Positions 54,202-62,408 of a stretch of 64,000 bases of DNA are shown piece by piece. A program made the position numbers and the translations under genes. The notes under the pieces are model-generated. The model had not been told where the DNA came from, searched no databases, and saw only the letters and a list, made by a program, of their open reading frames with translations. The stretch's first letter is position 1. Every line of letters starts with the position of its first letter. The stretch is from JAGVSR01 sp031413815 (lineage in GTDB: Bacteria; Pseudomonadota; Alphaproteobacteria; Rhizobiales; Hyphomicrobiaceae), in NCBI GenBank assembly GCA_031413815.1, contig JANOFU010000032.1, positions 32,138 to 96,137 on the forward strand, in the 5' to 3' direction.

Positions 54202-55116
54202 ATGGATCAAGCCCTGCGCATCGAACACTGTCTTGCTTCCGCGTTGAGCCCCGCCGAGTCGCCCGGCTGTCCGCCTCGCCTCGCTGCTGCGCTGCAACAC
54301 GCCGTATTCCCAGGCGGAGCGCGGATTCGCCCGCGGCTCTGTCTCGCAGTTGCCAGCGCGTGCGGCGACGACAATCCCGATCTGGCCGACGCCGCGGCCG
54401 CGTCCATTGAACTTCTGCATTGCGCTTCGCTCGTCCACGACGATCTACCGTGTTTCGACGACGCCGACACCCGCCGCGGCAAGCCCACGGTTCATCGCGC
54501 TTACGGCGAACGCCTCGCTGTATTGGCGGGAGATGCGCTCATCGTCCGCGCCTTCGAGATCGTCGCCCTTGGCGGTTGCGCGACGCCCGAACGGATTGGC
54601 GCGTTGATTGGAATCATCGGCCGGTCGGTCGGTTTTCCGGCCGGTATCACAGCGGGCCAAGCCTGGGAATGCGAGCCGCGCGTGCGGCTCAGCGATTATC
54701 ACCAAGCCAAAACTGGCGCGTTGTTTGTTGCCGCTACGGAGGCTGGCGCAATCGCCGCAGGTGCTGATCCTGCCCGTTGGCGCGCGCTTGGACGGCTGTT
54801 GGGCGAAGCCTATCAAGTGGCTGACGACATCTGCGACGCAACCAGCACGGCCAGTGATGCCGGCAAGCCCGTCGCGCGCGATTCCGCCCTCGGCCGGCCC
54901 AGCGCCGCCATCGAACTGGGCGTCAAGGGTGCCATCGAGAGGCTGGAAGCCCTGGCCGGCGAAGCAGTCGCCTCAATTCCCCCGTGCGCGGGCGACGCCG
55001 ATCTCAAACAGATCGTCGTCTCCGGAATCCGGCGCTTCTTGCCCAAATCTCAAGCGCCGCGTAGCTCCACCAACGGCAGCCATCCGGGAGACAACGGGCA
55101 ACCGTGGATCGCGTAG
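54202..55116 (+). CDS. crtE: Geranylgeranyl diphosphate synthase CrtE
   Basis: The 304-residue prenyltransferase makes GGPP for carotenoids and the bacteriochlorophyll tail. The first Asp-rich motif is VHDDLPCFDDADTRRGKP and the second is EAYQVADDICDATS. The VFPGGARIRPRL block is the usual N-terminal region. The ATG at 54202 lies 5 bases after GGAGG; earlier GTG and ATG codons at 54187 and 54190 overlap that site. The stop overlaps the crtF start. Confidence 0.94.
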   Translation: MDQALRIEHCLASALSPAESPGCPPRLAAALQHAVFPGGARIRPRLCLAVASACGDDNPDLADAAAASIELLHCASLVHDDLPCFDDADTRRGKPTVHRAYGERLAVLAGDALIVRAFEIVALGGCATPERIGALIGIIGRSVGFPAGITAGQAWECEPRVRLSDYHQAKTGALFVAATEAGAIAAGADPARWRALGRLLGEAYQVADDICDATSTASDAGKPVARDSALGRPSAAIELGVKGAIERLEALAGEAVASIPPCAGDADLKQIVVSGIRRFLPKSQAPRSSTNGSHPGDNGQPWIA

Positions 55117-56261
55117 TGGACAGACAGCCGGGCAGCCACCGCGCACCGTCAGCGTCGTGGATCGACAGCATCTACGCCAAACGCGACAAGCTTCTGTCCG
55201 ATCCAAAATTTCAGCGCTGGCTGGCGTCGTTTCCGCTCACCCGGCCGTTTGCTCAACGCGAAGCGCGCGGCGTGTTCGATGTCTGCGCCGGCTTCGTTTA
55301 CACCCAAGTGCTGCTCGCCTGCGTGCGCCTCAAGCTATTTGAAGACCTTCAAAAAGGCCCGAAAACACTGACAGAATTGTGCGAGTCGCTTAGCCTCCAA
55401 CGCGAGCCTGCAGCCAAACTTCTGAAAGCGGCGACGGCTCTGAGATTTCTCAGCCGCCGCTCCGGTGATCGCTATGGACTGGGCACGCGTGGAGCTGCCG
55501 TTCTCGGCAACCCATCGATTGCAACGATGGTCGAGCACCACGCACTTCTCTACGCGGATTTACACGATCCCGTTGCACTGCTGCGCGGGCAGGCAAGCCA
55601 AACCCATCTCGCGCAATACTGGACTTACGCTGGCAACAGCGATGCCGCTGCAACAGACCAGACCGCGGCCGCCACCTACAGTGGGTTGATGTCTGCGACA
55701 CAAGCCCTGGTGGCGGATGACATCCTCGACGCGTACCCGATGGCGGCGCACCGCTGCCTGCTCGACATCGGTGGCGGTGAAGGTCAATTCATCTCTGCTG
55801 TGGCTGCACGGCATCAATCAATCGCATTGAAGATGTTCGATCTGCCGCCCGTCGCTGATCGCGCCCGCATCAGCCTGCAGAATAAGGGCCTGGATCAGCG
55901 GATCGAAGTCACTGGCGGCAGCTTCTTTACCGATCCCCTGCCGCAGGGGGCCGACATTGTCAGCCTCGTGCGCATCTGTTTCGATCACAGCGACGCATCC
56001 GTTTTGGCGATTTTCCGGTCCATTCGTAAGGCGTTACCGCAAGACGGCGTGCTCCTGATCGCAGAACCCATCAGCGGGGACGCGTCAACCGCCGCGATCA
56101 CCGATGCCTACTATGGGTTCTACCTGCTGAGCATGGGCGGCGGTAAAACCCGCACTTTGGCTGAATTTGCGTCGCTCGCCGCTCAAGCCGGCTTCTCACG
56201 CAGTGCACAAATTCCGACGCGGCGGCCGATGCTGACAGGTTTGATTGAAATCCGGCCCTAA
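55104..56261 (+). CDS. crtF: Hydroxyneurosporene O-methyltransferase CrtF
   Basis: The 385-residue SAM-dependent enzyme methylates the 1-hydroxy group of acyclic carotenoids. It has an N-terminal winged-helix dimerisation domain (about residues 50-140) and the methyltransferase motif CLLDIGGGEGQFISAVAARH (about 215-235), with FDLPPVADRA and LVRICFDHSDASVLAI. It begins with GTG and overlaps the end of crtE. It leads directly into the bchC promoter region. Confidence 0.93.
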   Translation: MDRVVDRQPGSHRAPSASWIDSIYAKRDKLLSDPKFQRWLASFPLTRPFAQREARGVFDVCAGFVYTQVLLACVRLKLFEDLQKGPKTLTELCESLSLQREPAAKLLKAATALRFLSRRSGDRYGLGTRGAAVLGNPSIATMVEHHALLYADLHDPVALLRGQASQTHLAQYWTYAGNSDAAATDQTAAATYSGLMSATQALVADDILDAYPMAAHRCLLDIGGGEGQFISAVAARHQSIALKMFDLPPVADRARISLQNKGLDQRIEVTGGSFFTDPLPQGADIVSLVRICFDHSDASVLAIFRSIRKALPQDGVLLIAEPISGDASTAAITDAYYGFYLLSMGGGKTRTLAEFASLAAQAGFSRSAQIPTRRPMLTGLIEIRP

Positions 56262-56276
56262 AGTTGCCCCGGGAGC

Positions 56277-56320
56277 TGTTCTTTGTTCTTGACACTTTAA
56301 TTTGTCAAGCTAGGCTGACA
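56277..56320 (+). promoter_or_regulatory. Tandem PpsR/CrtJ operators in the bchC promoter
   Basis: Two exact TGT-N12-ACA palindromes lie at 56277-56294 and 56303-56320, separated by 8 bases. A TTGACA -35 element (56289-56294) overlaps the first, and a weak TAGGCT -10 candidate follows at 56311-56316. This is the same geometry as the CrtJ-controlled bchC promoter known in Rhodobacter. The bchC start is 52 bases downstream. Confidence 0.85.
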
Positions 56321-56371
56321 CTCATCGCCTAACAGAGATCTGCGCGGAACCCTGCGCCCACGAGTCCCTTA

Positions 56372-57313
56372 ATGCTCACCACGGCCGTCATCTTTGAAAG
56401 ACCCGAGCACCTCACGGTGGGTGAGCTAGCGCTTGAACCGCCAACTGGCGCGGATGTTGTCGTCGACATCGAGTGGAGCGGCATCAGCACCGGCACCGAA
56501 AAACTGCTGTGGACCGGCAGGATGCCGCAGTTCCCGGGCATGGGGTATCCGCTGGTTCCTGGATATGAATCTGTCGGAACCATCGTCGAAGCCGGATTGC
56601 AATCGGGCGCCAACGTTGGCGACCGGGTGTTTGTCCCCGGCGCCAAATGCTACGGTGATGTGCGCGGATTGTTCGGCGGATCGGCCTCACGTGTCGTGGT
56701 TCCTGCCGCGCGTGTCCACAAGATCGACACCAGCATCGGCGAGCAAGCCGCCCTCCTCGCACTTGCTGCCACCGCTCATCATGCCATGGCTGTGCCGGGC
56801 GCTCATCTGCCTGACTTGATCGTAGGACATGGCGTGCTGGGCCGCTTGCTGGCCCGCCTCGCTCTCATCAAGGGCAAAGCCGCCCCCGTCGTCTGGGAAA
56901 CAAACCCGGTTCGCGCTGGCGATGCTCTCGGTTACACCGTCATGGATCCCGCCAACGATGAGCGGCGCGACTATCGCTGCATCTATGATGTCAGCGGCGA
57001 CAGCGCACTTCTGAACTCCTTGATCCAGCGCCTTGCACCCGGCGGCGAAATTGTTCTGGCTGGCTTCTACAGCGAACCGCTCAGCTTCGCTTTCGCGCCC
57101 GCGTTCATGCGGGAAGCGCGCCTCCGCGTCGCGGCCGAGTGGCAGACGCACGATCTGCACGCCGTTCGCGCACTTATCGAAGACGGCCGCCTATCTCTTG
57201 ACGGCCTGATCACTCATCGCCGGCCTGCGGCAGAGGCGAGTTCCGCCTATCGCACCGCCTTCAACGATGCCTCGTGCCTGAAAATGATCCTCGATTGGAG
57301 AGCCTGCACATGA
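56372..57313 (+). CDS. bchC: Bacteriochlorophyllide dehydrogenase BchC
   Basis: The 313-residue protein is a medium-chain dehydrogenase that oxidises the 3-hydroxyethyl group to 3-acetyl in bacteriochlorophyll a synthesis. Motifs: DVVVDIEWSGISTGTEKLLW, MGYPLVPGYESVGTIVEAG, VFVPGAKCYGDVRGLFGGSA and the Rossmann segment DLIVGHGVLGRLLARL. It lies downstream of tandem PpsR sites. Its stop overlaps the bchX start (ATGA). Confidence 0.94.
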   Translation: MLTTAVIFERPEHLTVGELALEPPTGADVVVDIEWSGISTGTEKLLWTGRMPQFPGMGYPLVPGYESVGTIVEAGLQSGANVGDRVFVPGAKCYGDVRGLFGGSASRVVVPAARVHKIDTSIGEQAALLALAATAHHAMAVPGAHLPDLIVGHGVLGRLLARLALIKGKAAPVVWETNPVRAGDALGYTVMDPANDERRDYRCIYDVSGDSALLNSLIQRLAPGGEIVLAGFYSEPLSFAFAPAFMREARLRVAAEWQTHDLHAVRALIEDGRLSLDGLITHRRPAAEASSAYRTAFNDASCLKMILDWRACT

Positions 57314-58332
57314 GTTCATGCAGCGGAATTTCAACAGCTGGCGCGCAGAAGCACAGCGTCACGGATTTCCTGAGGGCTGAAGCAGCGCTTGGTCCCGATC
57401 CCGTACCCGAAGCTGGCAGTGAAACCAAAGTTACGCAGATCATCGCGATCTACGGCAAAGGCGGATCGGGCAAGAGCTTCGCGCTCGCTAACTTGTCGTA
57501 CATGATGGCGCTGCAAGGATAGCGCGTGCTGCTCATCGGCTGCGATCCCAAAAGCGATACGACGTCGCTTCTGTTCGGTGGCCGCGCCACACCCACCATC
57601 ATTGAAACGTCAGCCAAAAAGAAACTGGCGGGCGAAGAGGTGAAGATCTCCGACGTCTGCTTCAAGCGCGACGGCGTGTTCGCAATGGAGCTTGGCGGCC
57701 CGGAGGTCGGTCGCGGCTGCGGCGGACGCGGCATCATTCATGGCTTTGAACTTCTCGAAAAGCTCGGCTTCCATGAGTGGGGCTTCGACTACGTGCTGCT
57801 CGACTTCCTCGGCGACGTGGTCTGCGGCGGCTTCGGCCTGCCGATCGCCCGCGACATGTGCCAGAAGGTCATCGTCGTCGGATCAAACGATCTGCAGTCG
57901 CTGTATGTCGCCAACAACGTGTGCTCGGCGGTCGAATACTTCCGCAAGCTCGGCGGCAATGTCGGCGTTGCTGGCATGGTCATCAACAAGGACGACGGCA
58001 CGGGTGAAGCCAAGGCTTTCGCAGCAGCGGCCGGTATTCCCGTGCTCGCTGCCATTCCGGCCCACGACGACATCCGCCGCAAGAGCGCCAACTACGACAT
58101 CATCGGCAAGCCTGGTGGCCAGTGGGGGCCCCTGTTTGAAGAGCTTGCACTCAACGTCGCCGAAGCGCCGCCCGTCCGCCCGACGCCGCTGACACAAGAT
58201 GGATTGCTCGGATTGTTCAAAGGCGAAGTCGTCGGCCGGGGCGTTGTGCTCGAACCCGCAAGCTTCGAAGACATGTGCGGCGGGGTCGCGATCACGAAGC
58301 CCTCGCTAGAAGTGATTTACGAAACCGTTTGA
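57310..58332 (+). pseudogene. bchX: Chlorophyllide a reductase iron protein BchX, interrupted by in-frame TAG
   Basis: BchX is the ATP-dependent iron-sulfur protein that feeds electrons to BchYZ to reduce chlorophyllide a to a bacteriochlorin. The reading frame is complete and family-like over 340 codons: P-loop IAIYGKGGSGKSFALANLSY (about residues 46-65), CDPKSDTTSL, and the cluster cysteines in VGRGCGGRG and GDVVCGGFG. However, codon 71 is TAG (57520-57522), between ALQG and RVLLIGCD where a lysine is normal; an AAG to TAG change would explain it. No frameshift or other lesion is seen. A GTG at codon 73 could restart translation but would omit the P-loop. A base-calling error or amber readthrough are alternatives to true loss. 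Confidence 0.85.
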
Positions 58333-58361
58333 AGACCTCAGTCCTGCTGGAAGGCAAGGAA

Positions 58362-60020
58362 ATGACCGCGTTGGACCACAAACCCGCTGAAGAGACCTCC
58401 GCTACGGTGGAAGTTGTCTATGATGCGGCTGCGTCTGTGCCAATGACCAACGACGGCAGTGGGGATACGCAGCTGGGCTCCGGCGTGACGGCCGAAGTCC
58501 CCGCCGTCAACGCGCCCGCCATCAACGCTGCAGCGCTGAAGAGTGACGGACTCGGCTGTCATTCCGGCAAAGCCGAGATGCGCAAAGCAGCAGCGGCTGC
58601 TGGCAAGAGCGAAATCCTCGACCAGTACGCCAAAGATTATCCTGCCGGCCCGCACGATCAGCCGCAAAGCATGTGCCCTGCCTTCGGATCATTGCGCGTC
58701 GGCCTTCGCATGCGCCGCACGGCGACCATATTGTCGGGCTCGGCATGCTGTGTTTATGGCCTGACGTTTACATCTCACTTCTATGGCGCGCGCCGCACCG
58801 TTGGCTACGTACCCTTCAACTCCGAAACGCTGGTCACCGGCAAGCTGTTCGAAGACATCCGCGACGCCGTATTCAAGATCGCAGATCCCGACAACTATGA
58901 TGCCGTCGTCGTCATCAATCTGTGTGTGCCGACCGCATCGGGTGTGCCCCTGCGGCTGCTGCCGAATGAAATCAACGGCGTGCGCATCATTGGCATCGAC
59001 GTCCCAGGCTTTGGCATACCCACGCATGCCGAGGCCAAGGACGTGCTCGCCGGTGCCATGTTGAAATACGCGCGCACCGAAGCCACCCAAGGCCCTGTGA
59101 TGGCGCCACGGACCGGCGTCAGCACCAAACCAACCATCACGCTGCTGGGCGAAATGTTCCCAGCAGATCCTGTCGGCATCGGCATGCTGCTCGAACCCTT
59201 GGGTCTGGCTGCTGGCCCCGTGGTGCCCACACGCGAGTGGCGGGAACTCTACAGCGCACTGGATTGCGCCGCAGTGGCTGCAATCCATCCGTTCTACACG
59301 GCGTCGGTTCGCGAGTTCGAAACCGCTGGCCGCAAAGTCATTGGCTCGGCTCCCGTCGGCCATGACGGCACCGCCGCCTGGCTTGACGCGATCGGCGACG
59401 CTTGCGGCATCGCTAAAGACAAAGTCGACGCCGCCAAGAATAAGGTGCTGCCGGTTATCCGTGCCGCGATTGCCAAGATGCCCATCATGGGCCGCATCAC
59501 GCTATCGGGCTATGAAGGATCCGAGCTGCTCGTCGCACGGCTTCTGGTCGAGAGCGGCGCTGATCTCCGCTACGTAGGAACAGCCTGCCCGCGCACCCGC
59601 TGGTCGGACCCCGACCGCGAGTGGCTCGAAGCCAAGGGCATTAAGGTGACCTATCGCGCCTCGCTTGAACAGGACATCGCGGCGATCGAAGAGTTCGAAC
59701 CGGACCTCGCCATTGGCACGACGCCCGTCGTGCAGAAGGCCAAGGAGATGGGCATCCCGTCTCTGTACTTCACCAACTTGATCTCGGCGCGCCCGTTGAT
59801 GGGTCCAGCAGGGGCCGGCTCACTCGCGCAGGTTATCAATGCCGCGCTTGGTAACAAATCACGCTTCGACGAGATGAAGGCCTTTTTTGAAGGCGTCGGC
59901 ACCGGCTTCTCGGCTGGCGTTTGGGAAAAGAAGCCCGAAGACAACACGCTGTTCCGCGCCGAATACAAGCGCCGTCTCGACAAAGACGCCAAGAAGCGCA
60001 AGTCCGAGGAGATGATGTAG
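58362..60020 (+). CDS. bchY: Chlorophyllide a reductase subunit BchY
   Basis: The 552-residue protein is one of two nitrogenase-MoFe-like subunits of chlorophyllide a reductase. After a variable N-terminus of about 90 residues it has CPAFGSLRVGLRMRRTATI, SGSACCVYGLTFTSHFYGA (cluster cysteines), EVNGVRI-like EINGVRIIGIDVPGFGIPTH and YVGTACPRTRWSDPDREWL. The ATG at 58362 is preferred over an upstream frame that overlaps bchX. It is intact and co-directional with bchX and bchZ. Confidence 0.94.
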   Translation: MTALDHKPAEETSATVEVVYDAAASVPMTNDGSGDTQLGSGVTAEVPAVNAPAINAAALKSDGLGCHSGKAEMRKAAAAAGKSEILDQYAKDYPAGPHDQPQSMCPAFGSLRVGLRMRRTATILSGSACCVYGLTFTSHFYGARRTVGYVPFNSETLVTGKLFEDIRDAVFKIADPDNYDAVVVINLCVPTASGVPLRLLPNEINGVRIIGIDVPGFGIPTHAEAKDVLAGAMLKYARTEATQGPVMAPRTGVSTKPTITLLGEMFPADPVGIGMLLEPLGLAAGPVVPTREWRELYSALDCAAVAAIHPFYTASVREFETAGRKVIGSAPVGHDGTAAWLDAIGDACGIAKDKVDAAKNKVLPVIRAAIAKMPIMGRITLSGYEGSELLVARLLVESGADLRYVGTACPRTRWSDPDREWLEAKGIKVTYRASLEQDIAAIEEFEPDLAIGTTPVVQKAKEMGIPSLYFTNLISARPLMGPAGAGSLAQVINAALGNKSRFDEMKAFFEGVGTGFSAGVWEKKPEDNTLFRAEYKRRLDKDAKKRKSEEMM

Positions 60021-60284
60021 TGCCCTCCCTTTTCGCAAGGATGCACCGTATGACGACTGCAGTTGAACGCAGGTCAGGAGCAGTTGCGCAGCCGATGCAT
60101 TCCATCGGCAAGCAACTGCAACGCCGCCTGCGTTCCACTGCAGTCGCCCAACGGGTCGCCAATCTTGGCCGCCCACTGCGTCGCCGTCACTTGCCGATGT
60201 TTCAACATCGCCTGCGTGACGGCTCCTTGCGCTCGATCCAAGCTTGGCGATCAGGCGGTACATCCTTGCGAAAGGGAGGGCACT
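60019..60284. repeat. Nested inverted-repeat element between bchY and bchZ
   Basis: This 266-base element is bounded by a 25/24-base inverted repeat: 60019-60043 and 60261-60284, identical except for one extra T in the left arm. Inside are two arms. Arm 1 pairs 60056-60073 with 60127-60144 (18 bases, one mismatch) and encloses hairpins GCAGTTGC/GCAACTGC and GCCGATG/CATCGGC. Arm 2 pairs 60154-60168 with 60238-60252 (15 bases, two imperfect pairs) and encloses GCCGTCAC/GTGACGGC and CGATGT/ACATCG. It could be a miniature mobile element or a structured mRNA segment. It begins at the last two bases of the bchY stop and ends at the bchZ start. Confidence 0.85.
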
Positions 60285-60286
60285 GA
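60041..60286 (+). CDS. Possible 81-residue Arg-rich reading frame within the element
   Basis: An open frame runs from ATG at 60041 (preceded by CGCAAGG) through the whole inverted-repeat element to TGA at 60284-60286, which overlaps the bchZ ATG as TGATG. The product would be strongly basic (for example QLQRRLRSTAVAQ and LGRPLRRRHL). The lack of any recognised family and the palindromic DNA make a functional protein doubtful; its translation could still couple to bchZ. Confidence 0.25.
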   Translation: MHRMTTAVERRSGAVAQPMHSIGKQLQRRLRSTAVAQRVANLGRPLRRRHLPMFQHRLRDGSLRSIQAWRSGGTSLRKGGH

Positions 60287-61737
60287 TGCTCGTCCTCGAT
60301 CACGATCGCGCTGGCGGCTACTGGGGAGCGGTGTACGTATTCACTGCCATCAAGGGCCTGCAGGTCATCATTGATGGCCCTGTCGGCTGCGAGAATCTGC
60401 CCGTTACATCGGTCTTGCACTACACTGACGCGCTTCCACCGCATGAATTGCCGGTTGTCGTCACGGGACTGTCCGAAGAAGAACTCGGCAAAACCGGCAC
60501 CGAAGGCGCAATGAAGCGCGCGCATCGGGCACTCGACCCGACACTGCCTTCCGTCGTCGTAACGGGCTCGATCGCCGAAATGATCGGCGGCGGCGTCACG
60601 CCCGAAGGCACCAATATCCAACGCTTCCTGCCGCGCACCATCGATGAAGATCAATGGGAAAGTGGCAACCGCGCCATGACGTGGTTGTGGACGCAGTATG
60701 GCCGCAAGAAGATTCCAGACCGCGCACCCCGCAAGGACGGCGAGAAGCCCCGCGTCAACATCATCGGACCCTGCTACGGCACGTTCAACATGCCGTCGGA
60801 CTTGGCTGAAGTCCGCCGCCTGATTGAAGGCATCGGCGCAGAAGTGAACATGGTGTTCCCGCTTGGCAGCCACTTGGCCGATGTGCCTAAGCTCGTCGAC
60901 GCCGACGTCAACGTCTGCATGTATCGCGAGTTTGGCCGGCTCCTGTGCGAAGCGCTGCAGCGGCCCTATCTGCAAGCGCCGATCGGCCTGCACTCGACAA
61001 CGAAATTCCTGCGCACACTTGGCGATCTCCTTGGCGTCGATCCTGAGCCATTTATCGAAAACGAAAAGCACACAACGATCAAGCCGCTGTGGGATTTGTG
61101 GCGCTCGGTCACGCAAGACTTCTTTGGTACGGCGAGTTTCGCCATCGTCGCCAACGACACTTACGCGCGCGGCGTGCGCAACTTCCTTGAGACCGAGATG
61201 GGCCTGCCATGCACGTTCGCGTTCTCGCGGCGCGCCGGCGTAAAGCCCGACAACGAGGCGGTTCGCACTGCCATCCGCAAGACCCCGCCGCTGATCATGT
61301 TCGGCAGTTACAACGAGCGCATGTACATGGCCGAAATGGGCTCGCGCGCGATGTACATTCCCGCCTCCTTCCCCGGCGCCATCATCCGCCGCCATACCGG
61401 AACGCCCTTCATGGGCTATTCGGGCGCCACCTATCTGGTGCAGGAAGTCTGCAACGCGCTGTTTGATGCGCTGTTCAACATTCTGCCGCTTGGCACCGAA
61501 CTCGACAAGGTTGAAGCGACGCTCGCGCGGCCGCAAGAGCAGCTGCCGTGGGATGACGACGCCAAGGCAACACTCGATGAATTGCTGGAAGCCCAGCCTG
61601 TTCTAATCCGTATTTCTGCTGCCAAGCGCGTTCGCGATGCAGCCGAGCGCGATGCACGCCATGCCGGCGAGCCACGCGTCACCCACGCCATTCTTGCCAA
61701 GGCCCAATCTGTTCTCAACGGGGAGCGCGCAGCATGA
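60286..61737 (+). CDS. bchZ: Chlorophyllide a reductase subunit BchZ
   Basis: The 483-residue protein is the second MoFe-like subunit of chlorophyllide a reductase. It starts MLVLDHDRAGGYWGAVYVFT and contains DGPVGCENLPVTSVLHYTDA (cluster cysteine), GSIAEMIGGGVTPEGTNI, NIIGPCYGTFNMPSDL, and MYIPASFPGAIIRRHTGTPF. The ATG at 60286 follows GGGAGGG by 5 bases; that ribosome binding site is the right outer arm of the preceding inverted-repeat element. An upstream ATG at 60244 would lie inside the element. The C-terminus overlaps a frame leading into pufQ. Confidence 0.94.
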   Translation: MLVLDHDRAGGYWGAVYVFTAIKGLQVIIDGPVGCENLPVTSVLHYTDALPPHELPVVVTGLSEEELGKTGTEGAMKRAHRALDPTLPSVVVTGSIAEMIGGGVTPEGTNIQRFLPRTIDEDQWESGNRAMTWLWTQYGRKKIPDRAPRKDGEKPRVNIIGPCYGTFNMPSDLAEVRRLIEGIGAEVNMVFPLGSHLADVPKLVDADVNVCMYREFGRLLCEALQRPYLQAPIGLHSTTKFLRTLGDLLGVDPEPFIENEKHTTIKPLWDLWRSVTQDFFGTASFAIVANDTYARGVRNFLETEMGLPCTFAFSRRAGVKPDNEAVRTAIRKTPPLIMFGSYNERMYMAEMGSRAMYIPASFPGAIIRRHTGTPFMGYSGATYLVQEVCNALFDALFNILPLGTELDKVEATLARPQEQLPWDDDAKATLDELLEAQPVLIRISAAKRVRDAAERDARHAGEPRVTHAILAKAQSVLNGERAA

Positions 61738-61802
61738 CCGACATTTCCATGTCGCCGGACCAATTCGCAAGTGCACGTAAAAGTCCAGCCAGGAGGAGCA
61801 AC

Positions 61803-62039
61803 ATGACGAGTTTAGCGGTGAAACGCGATGGACCGCGCTTCAAATCCAGGACCGAGCAAGCAGAGTATTGGATCATATTCGTTCCATGCTTTGCGGCATT
61901 TCTCATTGGTGGTTGCTTGTCGCGGCTGGTTCCGCGCGCATCCGGTCACTCGAACGCGGCTGTCGAAGTACGACCCTCCTTGTTCAAGGAAGCGTGGTCG
62001 GCTGCCGATGTAACGACCTCTTATGCCTTCATGGGCTGA
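61803..62039 (+). CDS. pufQ: PufQ, bacteriochlorophyll synthesis-associated membrane protein
   Basis: The 78-residue protein has one hydrophobic segment after a basic N-terminus (RTEQAEYWIIFVPCFAAFLI), then an Arg/Pro turn and the FKEAWSAADVTTSYAFM end, in the pattern of PufQ, which affects delivery of bacteriochlorophyll intermediates. The ATG at 61803 lies 6 bases after AGGAGG, so it is chosen over the ATG at 61734 that overlaps bchZ. Its position between bchZ and pufB is the usual one. Confidence 0.82.
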   Translation: MTSLAVKRDGPRFKSRTEQAEYWIIFVPCFAAFLIGGCLSRLVPRASGHSNAAVEVRPSLFKEAWSAADVTTSYAFMG

Positions 62040-62170
62040 GAGGCTATCCGATCCACCCGAGGCCATCGGGTGGTGCCTGAGAAACGGGGGTAACTCCGGT
62101 GCTCATTATCCTCGCCGCACGGGATTCGTACGGTAACTAGGGCGAAAGCCCACCAGCTGGAGGTAATTCA
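62040..62170 (+). promoter_or_regulatory. Structured leader between pufQ and pufB
   Basis: Three hairpins can be drawn: CCACCCGA-GGCCA-TCGGGTGG (62053-62073), CGGGG-GTAA-CTCCG (about 62085-62098) and GGGC-GAAA-GCCC (62140-62151). The last two end in GNRA tetraloops. In purple bacteria this region carries mRNA processing and stability elements for pufBA. A GGAGG motif lies 6 bases before pufB. Confidence 0.6.
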
Positions 62171-62320
62171 ATGGCTGATAAGAACCTATCGGGACTGTCC
62201 GATCAGGAAGCAAGAGAAGTTCACGGCGGCTTCGTGCAGGTCATGATCCTTTTCGTCGCGATTGCAGTGGTTGCTCACATTCTGATGTGGATGTGGAAGC
62301 CCTGGATTACGGGGGTTTGA
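62171..62320 (+). CDS. pufB: Light-harvesting 1 beta polypeptide
   Basis: The 49-residue LH1 beta chain reads MADKNLSGLSDQEAREVHGG at its cytoplasmic end and has a single transmembrane helix. The His of AIAVVAHILMW is the bacteriochlorophyll ligand, and the conserved C-terminal KPWI motif follows. Together with the alpha chain it forms the antenna ring around the reaction centre. It is first of the pufBALM genes. Confidence 0.96.
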   Translation: MADKNLSGLSDQEAREVHGGFVQVMILFVAIAVVAHILMWMWKPWITGV

Positions 62321-62408
62321 TCCCACGGAACTGAGAACGTGGCCCATCTTGAGTTTCTCGAACTCAAAGTAGGCTGCAAACCTAACTCGCTTCAAATGGA
62401 GCAAGCAA

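Noticed and set aside
57526..58332. The C-terminal part of bchX as an independent gene
   Set aside because: It begins mid-domain with no ribosome binding site and lacks the P-loop; it is the remainder of the interrupted bchX.
60202..61536. Minus-strand open frame of 444 codons
   Set aside because: It is antisense to bchZ, whose motifs are complete; the antisense translation has no recognisable domain.
62040..62170. CTGAGA motif in the puf leader as a TPP riboswitch
   Set aside because: Only the hexamer is present; the paired stems and the second conserved THI-box segment are missing.
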